Program-made: the position numbers and the translations under genes
Source: JBLUOA01 sp048060095
Lineage (GTDB): Bacteria > Pseudomonadota > Alphaproteobacteria > Rhodobacterales > Rhodobacteraceae
Length of the DNA: 64,000 nt
Direction: 5' to 3'
NCBI RefSeq assembly: GCF_048060095.1
Contig: NZ_JBLUOA010000004.1
Span: 1-64,000, forward strand
Shown here: positions 32,902 through 41,977 of the stretch, piece by piece
Numbering within the stretch: the first letter of the stretch is position 1
How the letters are laid out: every line of letters starts with the position of its first letter
Notes under the pieces: model-generated
The model's input: only the letters and a program-made list of their open reading frames with translations
What the model was told of the DNA's origin: nothing
The model's database searches: none

Positions 32902-33978
32902 TCAGTCGATCCCGATGTTGCGGTAGAACTCAAGCTGTCCAAGGTCGTTGCTGGCGAGAATGTCCCGCACTTCCGGGCCATTTAGAAACAGCAACTCACC
33001 CTTGTCCCACATCTGAACGTCCCCAAAGGTCACATCGGCATCGAATATCGACCACGCGATCTCTCCCGGTGCGTAGCCGCCACAGGTGTGAAAGTGCAGG
33101 TAGCGCGGATTGGCAAAGGCGACCTTGCCCCAGCGTTCGATGTTATGTGTGCCGTTGATCGGGTAACTGGTCCCCGGATTTATCCCCGCATGCCAGCTGT
33201 GCACGATCCAGGGATCAATGCCCAAGGTATCGCCAACCCGTAGGTAGTGGCGTTCAATCTGGGCCACCAGATCGGCGGGGCCGTCGAACCCCTTGATGCG
33301 GCCATTCTCGACATGGCCCAGCACGGGGTTGGGAAGCAGCACTTCGTCATCGGGGTATTGCCGGTTTCCCGATGCCATCAACCAATGGCTAAGCGCCACG
33401 ACGCCGTTTGCTGTGTCACAGGGCAGGGGGCGCGGCGCACAGACCGGATACCGGGTAACGGTGAAGTCCTCGGCCTCGCCACGGGCCACGCGGGCGATGT
33501 CTTGGGTGCCGGAGATATCCGTGCCGTTCGCGCAGGTGATCCGCCAGGTTTCCGCCGTATCGGCGATCCGGTCATAGGCCGCACGAACCTCCTCCATTAC
33601 CCGGTGGGGCACGGTGCAGGACGGCCCGCCAAGGATCGACAGATCCAGCGCATAGCTCATCGTCTTGCTGGCCTGACCGGGGATATTCGAAAATCGCAGT
33701 GTGTCGCCCAGACGGGAGTGGAACAGCACATGATCGGCAGTGTTCAGCGCGTCAGCGACCTCGGGGGGAATGTCCTCAAGCCCGGCGTGATCGCCCACGG
33801 GAATGATTGTTGTGCTGATCCCAAGGGTGCCTGCGACCTCGGCCACGCAATCGGGCACCAGCGCGTCATAGATACCCAATCCGGGGTCTTCCGCCACGAT
33901 GGCAAGTGTGTCACCCGGCTTTGCACCGATCGCGTCCTCGATCAGCGATTTCGCTCCTGCCCTTGGGTTAAATGCCAT
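32902..33978 (-). CDS. M29 aminopeptidase / NicX-like metalloenzyme
   Basis: A 358-residue protein that resembles the fold family shared by M29 (thermophilic) aminopeptidases and 2,5-dihydroxypyridine dioxygenase NicX. Likely metal-site residues cluster in the C-terminal half: H260 and H263 (HSWHAGINPG), and H295/H297 in LHFHTCGGY. It is the last gene of the Dpp-type transporter operon, 8 bp after the ATPase gene. It could hydrolyse an imported peptide-like compound or open an aromatic ring; sequence alone does not decide. Confidence 0.65.
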   Translation of the reverse strand: MAFNPRAGAKSLIEDAIGAKPGDTLAIVAEDPGLGIYDALVPDCVAEVAGTLGISTTIIPVGDHAGLEDIPPEVADALNTADHVLFHSRLGDTLRFSNIPGQASKTMSYALDLSILGGPSCTVPHRVMEEVRAAYDRIADTAETWRITCANGTDISGTQDIARVARGEAEDFTVTRYPVCAPRPLPCDTANGVVALSHWLMASGNRQYPDDEVLLPNPVLGHVENGRIKGFDGPADLVAQIERHYLRVGDTLGIDPWIVHSWHAGINPGTSYPINGTHNIERWGKVAFANPRYLHFHTCGGYAPGEIAWSIFDADVTFGDVQMWDKGELLFLNGPEVRDILASNDLGQLEFYRNIGID

Positions 33979-33986
33979 CCGTCCCC

Positions 33987-35621
33987 CTAGTTTCCGGCCG
34001 CTTCCATGCGACGTTCCTGCAAGACCGTTTCAAGCCAGTCCGTTCTCATCTCGGGTGTCGAGGAGATCAACAGATGGGTGTAGTCGGCATGGGGGGGCTC
34101 AAAGATGGTATCCTTCGGACCCTGCTCAACCACCCGCCCGTTCTGCATGACGACCACGTCATCCGCGATCGCGCGCACCATCGCCATATCATGGGTGATA
34201 AAGATGTAGGACACGCCCAGTTTGCGTTGCAGCCGCAGCAACAACTCGGTGATGCCTTCCGCGACCAGAGGATCAAGGGCCGACGTGACTTCATCACAAA
34301 TGACCGTATCAGGTTCGGCCGCCAGTGCGCGGGCGATGCAGACCCGTTGCTTTTGTCCGCCCGACAACTGGTTGGGGAATCTGTCGATCATGTCGGGCGG
34401 CAGATCGACGAGTTCCAGCAGTTCCTTGGCGCGTTCCCGCGCGGCGGTTCTTGACAGGCCCAGGAACACCTGCGCCGGACGGCCTATGATCTCTCCGACG
34501 TTCTGGCGGGGGTTCATGGCGACGTCAGGCAGTTGATAGACCATCTGGATGGCCTTGCGCGAAATTGTCGACCGGCCGACCAGCGCGCCGGACAATGCGT
34601 CCCCCTGATAGGTGATCTGCCCCTTCACGGGTGGCAGCAGCCCCATAATCACGCGCGCCAGCGTGGATTTTCCGCTGCCGGATTCTCCGACAATCGCCAG
34701 ACAGGTTCCGCGTCGCAATGCGACGGACACATCCCACAGCACCTGCACCGCGCCATAAGCGGCATCGATATGATCGAGCGCGAGGATCGTTTCATCCCTG
34801 TCGGTGCCGTTCGCGTCGGTCGAGGCGCGCCGCACATTCAACAGGTCGCGCGTGTAGTCTTCGCGCGGGTTTGCCAGCAGAGCGGCGGTTTCTTGTTCTT
34901 CGACCTCCTGCCCATGGCGCAGCACCTTGATCCGGTCGGCGATCTGCGCCACCACCCCAAGGTCGTGGGTGATGTAGAGGGCGGCACTGCCGAAGTCGCG
35001 GATCACGTCCTTGATAATCGCCAGAACGTCGATCTGCGTCGTGACATCCAGCGCGGTGGTTGGTTCGTCAAAGACCAGCAGATCAGGTTCGCCTGCCAGT
35101 GCCATCGCCGTCATCGCCCGTTGCAACTGACCGCCCGAAACCTCATGCGGATAGCGCTTACCGAACTCTTCGGGGTGGGGCAGGCCCATGCGGCCGAACA
35201 GCTCCACCGCGCGTTTGGCGGCCTTTCCGGTGTCCATCTGGTGGTGGATGTTCGTCACCTCAAGCACCTGAGACAACAGCCGGTGGGCGGGGTTAAACGC
35301 CGCCGCCGCACTTTGCGCGACATAGGCCACCTTCTGCCCCCGGATATTGCGAAGCACATCTTCGGGCGCGCGGCGCAGCTCTTTCCCGTCAAGCCAGACC
35401 TCGCCACCGGACAGCCGTAAGCCGCGCCGGGCAAAACCCAACGCCGCCAGCCCGATGGTGGATTTACCCGCCCCGGATTCACCGATCAGGCCCAGGACCT
35501 CGCCCCGGTTCAGGGTCAGATCGATGCCTTTGAGGATCTCGACCGGCCGGGCATTTTTGTCGCGCGGATTGACTTCTGTCTCGATCCTGAGATCACGCAT
35601 CTGCAAAAGCGGTTCAGTCAT
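33987..35621 (-). CDS. Peptide/nickel-type ABC transporter, fused double ATPase (DppD-DppF)
   Basis: A 544-residue protein carrying two complete ABC ATPase domains. The first has GESGAGKST near residue 48 and the signature VSGGQLQRA. The second has GESGSGKST around residue 315 and LSGGQKQRV. In most Dpp/Opp systems these are two genes; the fused form energises both halves of the permease. It overlaps the permease gene by 4 bp. The cargo is unknown but would be a peptide or similar small solute. Confidence 0.93.
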   Translation of the reverse strand: MTEPLLQMRDLRIETEVNPRDKNARPVEILKGIDLTLNRGEVLGLIGESGAGKSTIGLAALGFARRGLRLSGGEVWLDGKELRRAPEDVLRNIRGQKVAYVAQSAAAAFNPAHRLLSQVLEVTNIHHQMDTGKAAKRAVELFGRMGLPHPEEFGKRYPHEVSGGQLQRAMTAMALAGEPDLLVFDEPTTALDVTTQIDVLAIIKDVIRDFGSAALYITHDLGVVAQIADRIKVLRHGQEVEEQETAALLANPREDYTRDLLNVRRASTDANGTDRDETILALDHIDAAYGAVQVLWDVSVALRRGTCLAIVGESGSGKSTLARVIMGLLPPVKGQITYQGDALSGALVGRSTISRKAIQMVYQLPDVAMNPRQNVGEIIGRPAQVFLGLSRTAARERAKELLELVDLPPDMIDRFPNQLSGGQKQRVCIARALAAEPDTVICDEVTSALDPLVAEGITELLLRLQRKLGVSYIFITHDMAMVRAIADDVVVMQNGRVVEQGPKDTIFEPPHADYTHLLISSTPEMRTDWLETVLQERRMEAAGN

Positions 35622-36442
35622 TTGTGCAGGTCCAGATCAGCGTTGCGTTTCAACAGGCCATCCACCACCAGATTGATCCCGATCGCGAGGATCGCGAGCG
35701 CGAGGGCCGGCAGGATGGGAGCCGGACGACCAAAGGTGATCGCGAGGGAGTTTTCTTTGACCATCCCGCCAAGGTCCGCATAGGGCGGCTGCACACCGAT
35801 GCCGAGGAAGGACAGCGATGAGATAAGGATCGCCGCATAGACAAAGCGCAATCCGAATTCGGTGAGCAGGGTCGGGACCACATTGGGCAGCACTTCCTTG
35901 AACAGAAACCAGCGCATGTTTTCCCCGCGCAGGCGGGCGATCTCGATGTATTCCATTGCCGCCACATCAGCGGCAACCGCCCGGGTCAGGCGAAACACGA
36001 TGGTCGAAGAAAGCACCGACATCACCAAGAGCAGCGCGGGCAGAGAGGTGCCGAGGGCCGACAGGAGTATCAGCGCAAGGATCAGCCCAGGGAACGCCAT
36101 CAACGCATCCACTATGCGCGTGACGGTCAAGTCAAACCAACCGCCGAGAATGGCCGAAACAATGCCAAGCGGCACACCGATGGCAAAGGCACCGCAGGTC
36201 GCCAGAAACGAAATGATGATCGTCATCTGCCCGCCCGCCAGAATACGTGCCAACAGATCGCGCCCGACATTGTCCGTGCCCAGCCAATGCGCGGCACTGG
36301 GCGGCGAAAAGACGGAACCGACGATCTCAACCTCGGAATAGGGAATGATGAAGGGGCCGACAAAGACCGCCGCCAGAAACCCCAGCACGATCAGCAGCCC
36401 AATGCGGGCCCCGGTATCCAGATCGCGCAGCAGCTGGTTCAT
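35618..36442 (-). CDS. Dpp/Opp-type ABC transporter permease (DppC-like)
   Basis: A 274-residue inner-membrane permease with about six membrane segments. The DppC/OppC hallmarks are an N-terminal helix followed by a periplasmic loop (AAHWLGTDNVGRDLLARIL) and the cytoplasmic EAA loop EIARLRGENMRWFLFKEVLP-type segment. It pairs with the DppB-like permease, which overlaps its start by 4 bp. The LGTD-GRD motif is specific to the C-type permease. Confidence 0.93.
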   Translation of the reverse strand: MNQLLRDLDTGARIGLLIVLGFLAAVFVGPFIIPYSEVEIVGSVFSPPSAAHWLGTDNVGRDLLARILAGGQMTIIISFLATCGAFAIGVPLGIVSAILGGWFDLTVTRIVDALMAFPGLILALILLSALGTSLPALLLVMSVLSSTIVFRLTRAVAADVAAMEYIEIARLRGENMRWFLFKEVLPNVVPTLLTEFGLRFVYAAILISSLSFLGIGVQPPYADLGGMVKENSLAITFGRPAPILPALALAILAIGINLVVDGLLKRNADLDLHK

Positions 36443-37401
36443 TTCGGCCTCCTGCGACGGGGATTGGTCAGCAGGGACAAAATGTCAGCCGTCAGGTTCA
36501 GCAGCACATAGACCGACGCAAAGATCAGCCCGCAGGCCTGCACCAGCGGCATATCTCGTTTCGAGACCGCATCGATCATCAACCGCCCCATGCCGGAATA
36601 GTTGAAGACCGCCTCGACAACCACCACGCCGACGACCAGAAAAGCCAGCGTCAGCATCACGATGTTGAGGATGGGGGACAACGCGTTGGGCAGGGCGTGG
36701 CGCAGGATGATGCGTCGGCGCGAGGCACCTTTGAGCGCGGCCATCTCTACGTAAGGCTGGTGCATGACCGACAGCACCGCCGCACGGGTCAGGCGCATGG
36801 TATGCGACGACGTCACCAGCGCCAATGTGAGGCAGGGCAGGGCAACCGCGTTGAGCTGCTGCCAGAACGTCATGGAGTCCGTCAGTTTTGACAAGGCCGG
36901 GAACCAGCCCAAGACCACGGCACCCACCAGCAACAGGATATAACCCAGCAGGAAGTCGGGCAGCGATACGAAGATCAGCGTGAAAATGCTGATGCTCTTA
37001 TCCGTCAGTCGCCCCTCATAAAGGGCTGCGAGCAGGCCCAGTCCCACAGACAGCGGGATCGCAATCACAGCCGCCATGGCTGCCAGAAAGAAGGTGTTGC
37101 GCAGGCGCTGCCCGATCATCTCCGAAATTTCGCGACCACTGACCAGCGACCGACCCAGATCGCCTTGGACAAAACCACCCAGCCACTCGAAGTATCGTAT
37201 AAGGGCAGGGCGCTCCAACCCCAGTTCGTCGCGAATGGCCTGAACCGCTTCGGGGGTGGCCTGCTGGCCCAACACGGCCTGTGCGACGTCGCCCGGCAGA
37301 ATTTCCGTGCCGACAAACACCAGCAGCGACACAATCAACAACGTCACCAGCCCCGAAGCCAACCGCTTCAGGACCAGTGCCGTAATCGAGGTGTCAGACA
37401 C
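36439..37401 (-). CDS. Dpp/Opp-type ABC transporter permease (DppB-like)
   Basis: A 320-residue inner-membrane permease with six predicted helices. The first helix (LVTLLIVSLLVFVGTEILPGD) and the DELGLERP loop are typical of DppB/OppB. The EAA-type cytoplasmic loop is seen as VEMAALKGASRRRIILRHALP-like sequence. It lies 2 bp after the solute-binding protein gene and overlaps the second permease, so the transporter is one operon. Confidence 0.93.
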   Translation of the reverse strand: MSDTSITALVLKRLASGLVTLLIVSLLVFVGTEILPGDVAQAVLGQQATPEAVQAIRDELGLERPALIRYFEWLGGFVQGDLGRSLVSGREISEMIGQRLRNTFFLAAMAAVIAIPLSVGLGLLAALYEGRLTDKSISIFTLIFVSLPDFLLGYILLLVGAVVLGWFPALSKLTDSMTFWQQLNAVALPCLTLALVTSSHTMRLTRAAVLSVMHQPYVEMAALKGASRRRIILRHALPNALSPILNIVMLTLAFLVVGVVVVEAVFNYSGMGRLMIDAVSKRDMPLVQACGLIFASVYVLLNLTADILSLLTNPRRRRPK

Positions 37402-37403
37402 TC

Positions 37404-38933
37404 CTAGCTTTCAAGCCAGATACGTTCTGCCACGCGCATCCCCGACAGTTCGAATGAGCCGGCCGGATAGAAGCCCTTCACTTCATCCCGCACCCCGTCC
37501 ACGTTGTTGACAAAGAACGGAATGCCCGCGCCGCCATCTTCGTGGATCATGAGTTGCAGATCGTGATAGTGCGCCTTGCGCGTGTCAAAATCCGTCTCGG
37601 CCCGGGCCATCGCCAGCTTCTGGTCGAAATCGTCGCGCCGCCATGCGGTATCGTTCCAGGAGGCTTCGGACGAATAGGCCGTGGTCAGCATGATATCCGC
37701 CGTGGGGCGTCCGCCCCATGCGCCGCTGACAAAGGGCTTTTGCATCCAGACATTAGACCAGAACCCATCCGCCGGCTCACGCTTGATATCCACTTTCAGC
37801 CCAGCCGCCGCGGCGGATTGCTGGAACAGCGCCGCCATTGCTTCGGCCCCCGAGAACGTGGTGTTGGAGGTATGTAGCTCCAGCGTGCCATCAAACCCTG
37901 ACTTCCCCAGGTGATGCGCGGCCTTGTCCGGGTCGTATTTACGTTGCGGTATGTCGGCCGCGTGGAACGGATCAGAGGGCGGGATCGGGTGATCGTTCCC
38001 CAATGACCCAAACCCGGCCATCACGTTTTCCAGAATTTGCGGACGGTCCAGCGAATACTTCACCGCCAGCCGCAGGTCCAGATTGTCAAAGGGCGCACGG
38101 TCACAAGCCATCAGCAGCGGGCGATGCCCGGCAGCCGGATGGTTTTCCGTGTGAACACCCGGCGCACCGTCGATCAGTGCGGCAGATTGCGGGTCAACAC
38201 GGCCCGCAATGTGAATTTCGCCCGTGATCAAACCGCTGATACGGGCGGTCGTGTCGTCGACAAAGAGCACATCGATTGACTCAACATGCGCACGGTCGGC
38301 CTTCCAGTAGTTGGGATTACGCGTCGCGCTCAGGCGTTCACCGGGCACAAATTCCTTGAGCATGTAGGGGCCGGTAAACACTCCGGCTGAATAATCCTCG
38401 GTGCCGGCAGGCACGACCAGCAGATGGAAGTCCGCCATCAAATAGGGCACATCCGCGTTTCCGGCCGTCATCGTCACCACGATCGTATGATCCCCGTCCG
38501 CCGTCACATCCGCGATATTCGACAGCAGGCCCTTGGCGCCAGAGGTCGAATCCTCACCCCGGTGCAGGTTGATGGAATAAATCACATCGGCCGCCGTCAT
38601 CGGCTGCCCATTGTGGAAGGTTACGCCTTGTCGCAGGCTGAACGTCCAGGTGACCGCATCGGAAGAGGATTCCCAGCTTTCCGCCAGTTCGCCAACCAGT
38701 TCGCCACCTTCCTCAATCTCCGTCAGGCAGTTGCCAAGCGTGTAGCCCATGACACCGTGACCGACTGAGGTCAGCTTGGTCGGGTCGAGCGTATCTCCGG
38801 CACTGCCGCCGGTGGTTCCGATCACCAGATGCCCGCCCTTGGTTGCTGCTGCGCGGGCCGGCAGGGTGGCGCTCAGGCCGAGCAATCCCGCCGTTGCCGC
38901 CGAGGTTTTCAGAAAGTCTCTGCGTTTAATCAT
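37404..38933 (-). CDS. Dpp/Opp-type ABC transporter solute-binding protein, Tat-exported
   Basis: A 509-residue periplasmic binding protein of the SBP_bac_5 family. A twin-arginine signal is visible at the start (KRRDFLKTSAATAG, then a hydrophobic stretch ending AxA near residue 30). Family features such as WTFSLRQGVTFHNGQPMTAADV follow. It captures the solute and delivers it to the DppB/DppC-like permeases encoded downstream. Tat export suggests folding before transport. The presence of an M29/NicX-like enzyme in the same operon hints at a peptide-like or heterocyclic cargo. Confidence 0.93.
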   Translation of the reverse strand: MIKRRDFLKTSAATAGLLGLSATLPARAAATKGGHLVIGTTGGSAGDTLDPTKLTSVGHGVMGYTLGNCLTEIEEGGELVGELAESWESSSDAVTWTFSLRQGVTFHNGQPMTAADVIYSINLHRGEDSTSGAKGLLSNIADVTADGDHTIVVTMTAGNADVPYLMADFHLLVVPAGTEDYSAGVFTGPYMLKEFVPGERLSATRNPNYWKADRAHVESIDVLFVDDTTARISGLITGEIHIAGRVDPQSAALIDGAPGVHTENHPAAGHRPLLMACDRAPFDNLDLRLAVKYSLDRPQILENVMAGFGSLGNDHPIPPSDPFHAADIPQRKYDPDKAAHHLGKSGFDGTLELHTSNTTFSGAEAMAALFQQSAAAAGLKVDIKREPADGFWSNVWMQKPFVSGAWGGRPTADIMLTTAYSSEASWNDTAWRRDDFDQKLAMARAETDFDTRKAHYHDLQLMIHEDGGAGIPFFVNNVDGVRDEVKGFYPAGSFELSGMRVAERIWLES

Positions 38934-38960
38934 AGTAGCCTCCCATTCAATTGGCGATCT

Positions 38961-38979
38961 GCACCGTTTCAGGCGGTGC
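38961..38979 (-). promoter_or_regulatory. Hairpin in the leader of the Dpp-type operon
   Basis: GCACCG and CGGTGC form a 6-bp GC-rich stem with a 7-base loop, about 28-46 bases upstream of the binding-protein start codon. In RNA it could affect stability or translation start. It could also be part of an operator. Confidence 0.3.
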
Positions 38980-39052
38980 GCAAGTTCTTACTATTCTTGC
39001 GAGGGAGACCGGCTGATGCCACGTTCGGCCACGCCGTTCTTCCAAAAGTTCT

Positions 39053-39073
39053 GACATCTTGAATGAAGATGTC
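39053..39073. promoter_or_regulatory. Perfect 8-bp inverted repeat, candidate operator
   Basis: GACATCTT-GAATG-AAGATGTC is a perfect 8-bp inverted repeat with a 5-bp spacer, 120 bp upstream of the binding-protein gene. The symmetry suits a dimeric repressor. There is no following T-run on either strand, so a terminator is less likely. Confidence 0.45.
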
Positions 39074-39252
39074 GTGGTTCCCTTTACTCAATTTCTTGCA
39101 TAAGGGTGAACATTTGTCTACTTTTTATCTGCCGTCATCGTCCGCGGCAGGCCTGTTCGGTGGCTTCAGTCAGATGTGATGCGGTGCCAGTTCTTTTGAG
39201 AGAGTTTCAATGGTCCGCCGCGTTTCGAGTTGCGGTTAGGGTCGGCGGTAAT

Positions 39253-39855
39253 TCAGACGCCAGCGGGATTTTCGACGTCCCGACCCAAGGCTGCCAGATC
39301 GGAGTATCGGTCGCCGATGCGGTGATGCGGGCGCCCGCGGGTTGCGGCGCCAAGCGCGACGACAAGCTCATCAACCGCCGGCGCATCGTAGATCGAGAAT
39401 TGCACCGTCAGATAATGCGACCGTCGCCCGGTATCGTGCTTGTCCATCAACGGGATCTGTATTTGCGTGTTCGCTGGACCCCGTGTGTTCGTGAAGCCGA
39501 GATAGCTTTTGGCACCGACGGCTTCGCGGTAAAAATTCCCGAATTGCAGCGTGTGGATCAGAGCGGAGGCATGTTCGACCTCGCAACTGGTGCCCGCGAT
39601 GCAGGCCTTACCGTAGGCTTCGATTGCGTCCCCCGATCCGGCCAGCGCAATCAGCCGATCGGACAGCATCTCTCCCAGCACCGGGGCCATGCGCCTGATT
39701 TCGGGTGACAGGTCTTCGACGAAACCACGCCCGGACCAGGGGTTCGTGACCACGGCGGCAACGCCGATCATCCGCAATACGGGATCGGATGCGCGGCCTC
39801 CTTCGGTATGGATGTCTTCGTCAAAGGTGACGACCTTGCGCAATTCGGGAAGCAT
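39253..39855 (-). CDS. DUF1185 family (amino acid synthesis family) protein
   Basis: A 200-residue protein assigned to DUF1185 (PF06684, 'amino acid synthesis' family) from its start (RKVVTFDEDIHTEGGR), NPWSGRGFVEDLSP, HTLQFGNFYREAVGAKS and the C-terminal GDRYSDL. The biochemical role is unknown. It follows the CoA-transferase/flavin reductase fusion by 13 bp. The family is often found near flavin-dependent monooxygenases (recollection, not checked). The ATG at 39855 gives family length; an open frame to 39969 would overlap the fusion gene. Confidence 0.78.
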   Translation of the reverse strand: MLPELRKVVTFDEDIHTEGGRASDPVLRMIGVAAVVTNPWSGRGFVEDLSPEIRRMAPVLGEMLSDRLIALAGSGDAIEAYGKACIAGTSCEVEHASALIHTLQFGNFYREAVGAKSYLGFTNTRGPANTQIQIPLMDKHDTGRRSHYLTVQFSIYDAPAVDELVVALGAATRGRPHHRIGDRYSDLAALGRDVENPAGV

Positions 39856-39868
39856 GTAGTCTCTCCTG

Positions 39869-41977
39869 TCAGATATGATATTTTCGGTGTCCGGCGAGTG
39901 TGTGCACCACGCCTTCCACCTCAGTTCCGTGGTAAATGCCAAAGCTGCCGTGCCGGTTTTCCTGTGCATAGCGCCGCAGCATGGAGCGTTCGGCGTCGTT
40001 CCCGACGCGGTCGAGCGGTAATGCGTTCAGGTCGAAGTATTGCAGACCTTGGGATGGTTCACCGCGGACCGTGCCGTGGTATATGATCCGCTGTGTGTCG
40101 GCCCGCGTGATTTGGTAAACAGCGTAAAGATGCGTCAGTTCGGGCGACAGCCCCAGTGACGTGAGGGTCTTGACCAACCCATCGACGGAATTGTCCTTGA
40201 TCGGAGCAGTGGGAACGGTGATCCCGCCGTCGGGCTCTTCAGCCAGCAAAAGCCAGCCCTCGCATTCAAGGACCGCGCCCAGTCGGCCGCCCCCCGAGGC
40301 CGCCGCATCGGTCAGCGCGCGGTCGAGCCCGATGTCGAAATAGGCGCCCTTGTAATAGCCCAACGGTTGGCCGTCCCCAGTCTCGAACGTCAGCACCCGC
40401 CCGATCAGGATCAGATGATCGCCCGCATCCACGAGCCTGTGGCGCGCGCAGCTGAAACTGGTCAGGGCCCCGTCCAGAATCGCAATCCCCTGCGCATCCG
40501 GGTGCCAGTCGGCGGTGTCGAACTTGTCCGGGGATTGCGAGGCGAAAAGACCCGAGATTTCCTTTTGATCGTCCGCCAGGATGTTGACCGCAAAGTTATC
40601 GCACCCGGCGAAAGTGTCACATGACAGGGCACGCTTGCCGATACACACCAGCAGCAGCGGCGGGTCGAGCGAAACGGACGTAAATGAATTCGCCGTGAAA
40701 CCGCGCGGTGTGCCGTCGGGCTGACGCGTCGTCACGACCGTGACCCCCGTCGCGAAGCGGCCAAAGGCATCTCGCAGCTTGCGTATTGAGTCGGCGTCCA
40801 TCGGTTGCACCGGGTCCAGACCCTTCAGGATCGCGTCATGCGCGCCCAGGGCTGGTGGTGCGGCAAGTTCGCCGTGACCATGCGCACCGAACCGCAGGGG
40901 GTTGGCGGCGACTGTCCAGGGCTTATGCGCCGGGTCCGGGCCTTTGACCTGTGCGAGCATTCCGCGCGCCGCAACATGCGGGTCCGCGGCGATATCGGCG
41001 ATGGTGTTCAACGGACCGAACGGCACCTGTCCGCCCAAAAGGGTTGTCAGATCGGCCTTGCTACGCCCTGAGGTCCAGCGCGAGACCAGCTTATCCACCT
41101 CTGCCGCATTCTGCGCCCGCAGGGCGCGGCTGGCAAAACGCGGGTCTGTCCCCAGTTCTTCCCGCTCCATGATCGTCGCCAAACGCTGCCAGAACGCATC
41201 GTCAACGATCCCCAAGGCGACATGACCGTCAGCAGCAGGATAAAGGCCGAACGGCGTCAGAAACGGATGCCCGTTGCCTTCCGGTTGCGGCACTTTCCCG
41301 GTCATGTCGTGCAGATACACCATGCGTTCGCAGAGCGATATCATCGCGTCGTACATGGCGACGTCGACGAACTGCCCCTTGCCGGTGGCCTCGGCTTCCC
41401 GCAGCGCCGCCATGATGCCGAAGGCCATCATCATCCCGGCGAAGATGTCGCCCACGCCGGGTCCGGTTTTGGTCGGCGTATCGGGGTCCGGTCCGGTCAT
41501 CGCGATCAGCCCGCCCATGGCCTGCGCGACTACGTCATAGGACGGCCATGTCGCATACGGGCTTTCCCCGGTCCGCGGATCACCGAAGCCCCGGATCGCG
41601 GCATAGACCAGCCGGGGGTTCGACTCGGCCAGCGATTCATAGGACAGGCCCAGACGATCCATCACGCCGGGGCGAAAATTCTCGACCACCACGTCCGCCG
41701 TTGCGGCGAGCGCGCGGAAATGTTCCCGGCCTTCATCCGATTTCAGATCAAGTGCGACGCTTTTCTTGCCTCGGTTCAGGCTGACGAAATAGCCAGCCCA
41801 GTCGTGCGACGGATCATCGTCGCGGAAGGGACCGTTGCCCCGGCTGGTATCGCCTGCGCCGCCCTCGATCTTGATCACCTCGGCCCCGTGGTCGGCCAGA
41901 TGCATGGTGCAATAGGGGCCGGACAACATACGGCTTAGGTCCAACACACGTAGGCCCTGGAGGATTTTCGTACTCAT
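39869..41977 (-). CDS. Fusion of CaiB/BaiF CoA-transferase with an HpaC-type flavin reductase
   Basis: A 702-residue chimera. Residues 1-390 are a complete class III CoA-transferase (VLDLSRMLSGPYCTMHLADHGAEVIKIE split over the family start, catalytic aspartate D177 in GVGDIFAGM). Residues ~398-550 are a flavin reductase (LRDAFGRFATGVTVVTT, GFTANSFTSVSLDPPL, FAVNILADDQ). Residues ~560-702 form a C-terminal domain I cannot assign. No stop or frameshift separates them. The reductase would provide reduced FMN to the luciferase-like monooxygenase encoded at 44524. The gene overlaps the alpha/beta-hydrolase stop by 4 bp and precedes DUF1185. Confidence 0.88.
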   Translation of the reverse strand: MSTKILQGLRVLDLSRMLSGPYCTMHLADHGAEVIKIEGGAGDTSRGNGPFRDDDPSHDWAGYFVSLNRGKKSVALDLKSDEGREHFRALAATADVVVENFRPGVMDRLGLSYESLAESNPRLVYAAIRGFGDPRTGESPYATWPSYDVVAQAMGGLIAMTGPDPDTPTKTGPGVGDIFAGMMMAFGIMAALREAEATGKGQFVDVAMYDAMISLCERMVYLHDMTGKVPQPEGNGHPFLTPFGLYPAADGHVALGIVDDAFWQRLATIMEREELGTDPRFASRALRAQNAAEVDKLVSRWTSGRSKADLTTLLGGQVPFGPLNTIADIAADPHVAARGMLAQVKGPDPAHKPWTVAANPLRFGAHGHGELAAPPALGAHDAILKGLDPVQPMDADSIRKLRDAFGRFATGVTVVTTRQPDGTPRGFTANSFTSVSLDPPLLLVCIGKRALSCDTFAGCDNFAVNILADDQKEISGLFASQSPDKFDTADWHPDAQGIAILDGALTSFSCARHRLVDAGDHLILIGRVLTFETGDGQPLGYYKGAYFDIGLDRALTDAAASGGGRLGAVLECEGWLLLAEEPDGGITVPTAPIKDNSVDGLVKTLTSLGLSPELTHLYAVYQITRADTQRIIYHGTVRGEPSQGLQYFDLNALPLDRVGNDAERSMLRRYAQENRHGSFGIYHGTEVEGVVHTLAGHRKYHI

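Larger units (their letters stand above)
38934..39252. promoter_or_regulatory. 319-bp non-coding region upstream of the Dpp-type operon
   Basis: No gene is seen. The region should contain the promoter of the binding-protein operon (minus strand). It has two notable inverted repeats: GCACCG-N7-CGGTGC (38961-38979), which lies in the predicted 5' leader, and GACATCTT-GAATG-AAGATGTC (39053-39073). An AT-rich patch around 39080-39130 could hold promoter elements. Confidence 0.5.
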
